64,000 nucleotides of DNA, taken from contig NZ_CP029343.1 in NCBI RefSeq assembly GCF_003143515.1, positions 2,728,001 to 2,792,000 on the forward strand, in the 5' to 3' direction. Shown one piece after another: positions 62,274-64,000 of the stretch. This stretch comes from Massilia oculi. Lineage in GTDB: Bacteria > Pseudomonadota > Gammaproteobacteria > Burkholderiales > Burkholderiaceae_D. Position 1 is the stretch's first letter; each line of letters opens with the position of its first letter. The notes under the pieces were generated by a model, which was not told where the DNA came from, made no database searches, and saw nothing but the letters and a program-made list of their open reading frames with translations. A program made the position numbers and the translations under genes.

Positions 62274-63272
62274 TCAGCGCCGAAACTTGCTTTTTAGTGT
62301 TTGCCGATTCTCCAGGGCTTCGCGAAGGGCTGTTGGTGAAACTTTGGAGGCGCCCTCAAGAATAGCATCCTTTACAACGGCGTCAGCTGCTCTCACTAGC
62401 TCTCCTGGGCTCAAACCTTCGAGCGTTGGCGCCATGGCGCCCCAAGATTTAGCTGTGAACTTAAATTTTCCAAGTCTACGCTCTAGAATAGCTCTAACAG
62501 CATCGACATCAGGAAGGTTATATTCGATTAGCTCATCAAAACGCCGAGCCAAAGCTTCATCCAATATCGACACATGATTTGTTGCAGCGAGCACAACACT
62601 ATCAGTAGAGTTGGGCTCCTCCATAAATGAGAGAACTGAATTCAGCACACGGCGGATTTCGCCAACGTCGTTAGAATCCCCTCTGCGAGCACCAATAGCA
62701 TCAAACTCATCAAGTAGGTAGACGCCTCTCGTCTGAGAAATTTGATCAAAAAGCAGACGTAGCTTTCCAGCTGTCTCGCCGAAGAATCTACTAAATAGCG
62801 ATTCTAATCGGACAGTGAATAACGGTAGGCGAAGTTCTCCAGCAATAGCTGATGCAGTCATCGTCTTCCCTGTACCAGGTGGCCCAACAAGCAGCAGATG
62901 AGAAGTTGGTGTTTGACCGTGCTCACGCAAAATAAGTCGTTGTTGCTGCTGTCGAACCACACGCGATAGCCGTTTGGATACCTCATCCGACAATACCATG
63001 TCAGATAGACTAATTCTTGGATATGTACTTTCAACCAATCCTTGAAGTTCACCTCTTGGACGGGCCAATGGGATCGGGGTTTGTCCTCCTGGACTTCCTA
63101 TACTCGGACGTTGATCTCGAGCTTTTTGAACAAGCCGCTTAAGTTTATCTGCGTCATCTGGTCTACCCTGACGCGCCTCTTGCGCGGCTATCTGCAATGC
63201 AATCGACAGAAGTTGTTCCTCATCTCCATCGATATGAGAATTAAGGAGTGCGAGAACTTGTTTAGCTGACAT
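62274..63272 (-). CDS. AAA+ ATPase partner of the S8 protease
   Basis: This 332-residue protein has an N-terminal helical part (about 1-90) and an AAA+ core. Walker A is GPPGTGKT at 130-137, Walker B is YLLDEFDAIG near 185-194, sensor 1 is ATN (230-232) and the arginine-finger region is ARRFDE (242-247). A C-terminal helical lid follows. It is the first secure gene of the AAA+/S8 unit. A short Cys-rich frame overlaps its start by 11 bases. Confidence 0.92.
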   Translation of the reverse strand: MSAKQVLALLNSHIDGDEEQLLSIALQIAAQEARQGRPDDADKLKRLVQKARDQRPSIGSPGGQTPIPLARPRGELQGLVESTYPRISLSDMVLSDEVSKRLSRVVRQQQQRLILREHGQTPTSHLLLVGPPGTGKTMTASAIAGELRLPLFTVRLESLFSRFFGETAGKLRLLFDQISQTRGVYLLDEFDAIGARRGDSNDVGEIRRVLNSVLSFMEEPNSTDSVVLAATNHVSILDEALARRFDELIEYNLPDVDAVRAILERRLGKFKFTAKSWGAMAPTLEGLSPGELVRAADAVVKDAILEGASKVSPTALREALENRQTLKSKFRR

Positions 63273-63483
63273 TATCGCGTCCTCGAATAGTTGTAGTCAG
63301 AAGATTGCATTTGCAGCAACTTACTGTAAAGCACCCATGAAGAGGCATAACCTCTGCGCCGCGTCGATAGAACCGAGCAGCCACTGAACCGGCAGCCTGG
63401 CACTTTTGTGAACCTATCATCATAACATCCAGTATAGCGTGGGGACAGATAGCATCAAAGTACAACCTTGAATGCCTCATCAT
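63262..63483 (-). CDS. Possible small Cys-rich protein upstream of the AAA+ gene
   Basis: This 73-residue frame (MMRHSRLYFDAICPH) has Cys at four places, two of them in SCCKCN near residue 57. That could form a zinc ribbon. It overlaps the AAA+ start by 11 bases, as coupled genes do. The ribosome binding site is poor and no family is recognised. It may be chance. Confidence 0.35.
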   Translation of the reverse strand: MMRHSRLYFDAICPHAILDVMMIGSQKCQAAGSVAARFYRRGAEVMPLHGCFTVSCCKCNLLTTTIRGRDNVS

Positions 63484-63503
63484 CCTGCAGCATCACTGAG
63501 ACT

Positions 63504-63519
63504 GTTGCATTTATGCAAC
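63504..63519. promoter_or_regulatory. Palindrome upstream of the AAA+/S8 unit
   Basis: GTTGCAT and ATGCAAC form a perfect inverted repeat with a 2-base centre, flanked by AGACT and AGTCT that also pair with small offsets. It is a candidate operator for the minus-strand unit. Confidence 0.45.
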
Positions 63520-63592
63520 CCCAGTCTACAGTCATAGTGGAAAGTTCAACACTACGACAGCAGCATGCTGCCGGCCTGTTTCAAACATTCAG

Positions 63593-64000
63593 TCAGGCGA
63601 CAAATGGGGTGCCTTGGCCGAACATTGAAGCGAACTTGACCTGACTGCGCGCTCCACCGAAGACCACTCCTAAGCTTTCAGCCAAAGGCAATGGATCTTC
63701 TCGAAAAGGCTTTAAAATGGTCTCGATCTGTTTTCCAGTCAGCCAGCGGCCTTCCGACAAGAAATCAGCGCAGCGCTGCAACAGGCCTTTACGCTGAGCA
63801 GATGCCAGCTTAACTCTCGATCGGCGCCGCCTGAGACCGTATTTTCTTCCTACGACTTCATAGAATGAGTCCAGTCGAGCCACCATTACTGATTTATTGC
63901 CATAAACTTTTTTCGCAGTAAGCACCCCTTTAAATAAAGGAATTAAGAGAACATGGCAATGTGGGTGGCCTTGATCAAGATGTATTACCGAACTCAATAT
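63593..64000 (-). CDS. Plasmid mobilisation/recombination (Pre/MobV) protein, 3' part
   Basis: The frame is open to the right edge, so the N-terminus is outside. The visible part carries the MOBV relaxase signature: HLDQGHPHCHVLLIPL with the metal-binding His pair, followed by GVLTAKKVYGN and RLDSFYEVVGRKYGLRR. The C-terminal part (about 90 residues) is unassigned and shorter than in typical Mob proteins. It suggests an integrated mobilisable element, or a remnant of one. No origin of transfer can be seen. Confidence 0.65.
   Translation of the reverse strand: MLSSVIHLDQGHPHCHVLLIPLFKGVLTAKKVYGNKSVMVARLDSFYEVVGRKYGLRRRRSRVKLASAQRKGLLQRCADFLSEGRWLTGKQIETILKPFREDPLPLAESLGVVFGGARSQVKFASMFGQGTPFVA

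Overview
The left 36.8 kb is GC-rich core chromosome of a betaproteobacterium, most likely Oxalobacteraceae (Massilia/Telluria-like). I infer this from the general porins, the DUF484-xerC block, the CobW-type zinc chaperone next to a DksA that has lost its zinc-finger cysteines, a 12-gene type II secretion operon, and the order gpmA-envC-ctpA-moeB divergent from rhodanese-grxC-secB-gpsA, followed by petABC-sspA-sspB-tRNA-Thr. No database search was possible, so the genus is an inference.

Layout of the core: two porins (1-2.0 kb); DUF484 and xerC; zinc chaperone and dksA; a duplicated STAS-domain protein; a 32-residue membrane peptide; hslVU; an HTH regulator; the gspGHIJKLMNDEFC operon on the minus strand (10.4-21.9 kb); moeB, ctp, envC and gpmA on the minus strand; rhodanese, grxC, secB, an SH3-like protein and gpsA on the plus strand; cupin, DUF2461, a DegS-like protease and mscL on the minus strand; and the cytochrome bc1 genes petABC with sspAB. 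petB carries an apparent one-base deletion in a C run.

Directly after tRNA-Thr(TGT) at 36.8 kb the character changes to a mosaic accessory island that runs past the right edge. It holds an Xre regulator divergent from a DUF5710/zinc-finger/DUF2384-like fusion; a predicted PD-(D/E)XK nuclease; two overlapping large serine recombinases followed by a 1,267-residue protein of unknown type with a C-terminal PD-(D/E)XK signature; a five-gene exported cluster (lipoprotein, trypsin-like protease, subtilisin-like protease, tyrosinase, small secreted protein); decayed IS5 and IS3 pieces with a small resolvase; an AT-rich restriction-modification fusion; a 171-bp palindromic MITE-like element; an AAA+ ATPase / subtilisin-like protease pair; and the start of a MOBV-type mobilisation gene.

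The most interesting candidate system is the tyrosinase cluster. A Tat-exported type-3 copper enzyme with a C-terminal beta domain is encoded with two exported proteases, and with a free-standing secreted protein whose sequence pattern resembles that same C-terminal domain. This suggests a latent tyrosinase matured by dedicated proteases. The second candidate is the recombinase-linked giant nuclease protein, and the third is the AAA+/S8 pair, both plausible genome-defence modules.
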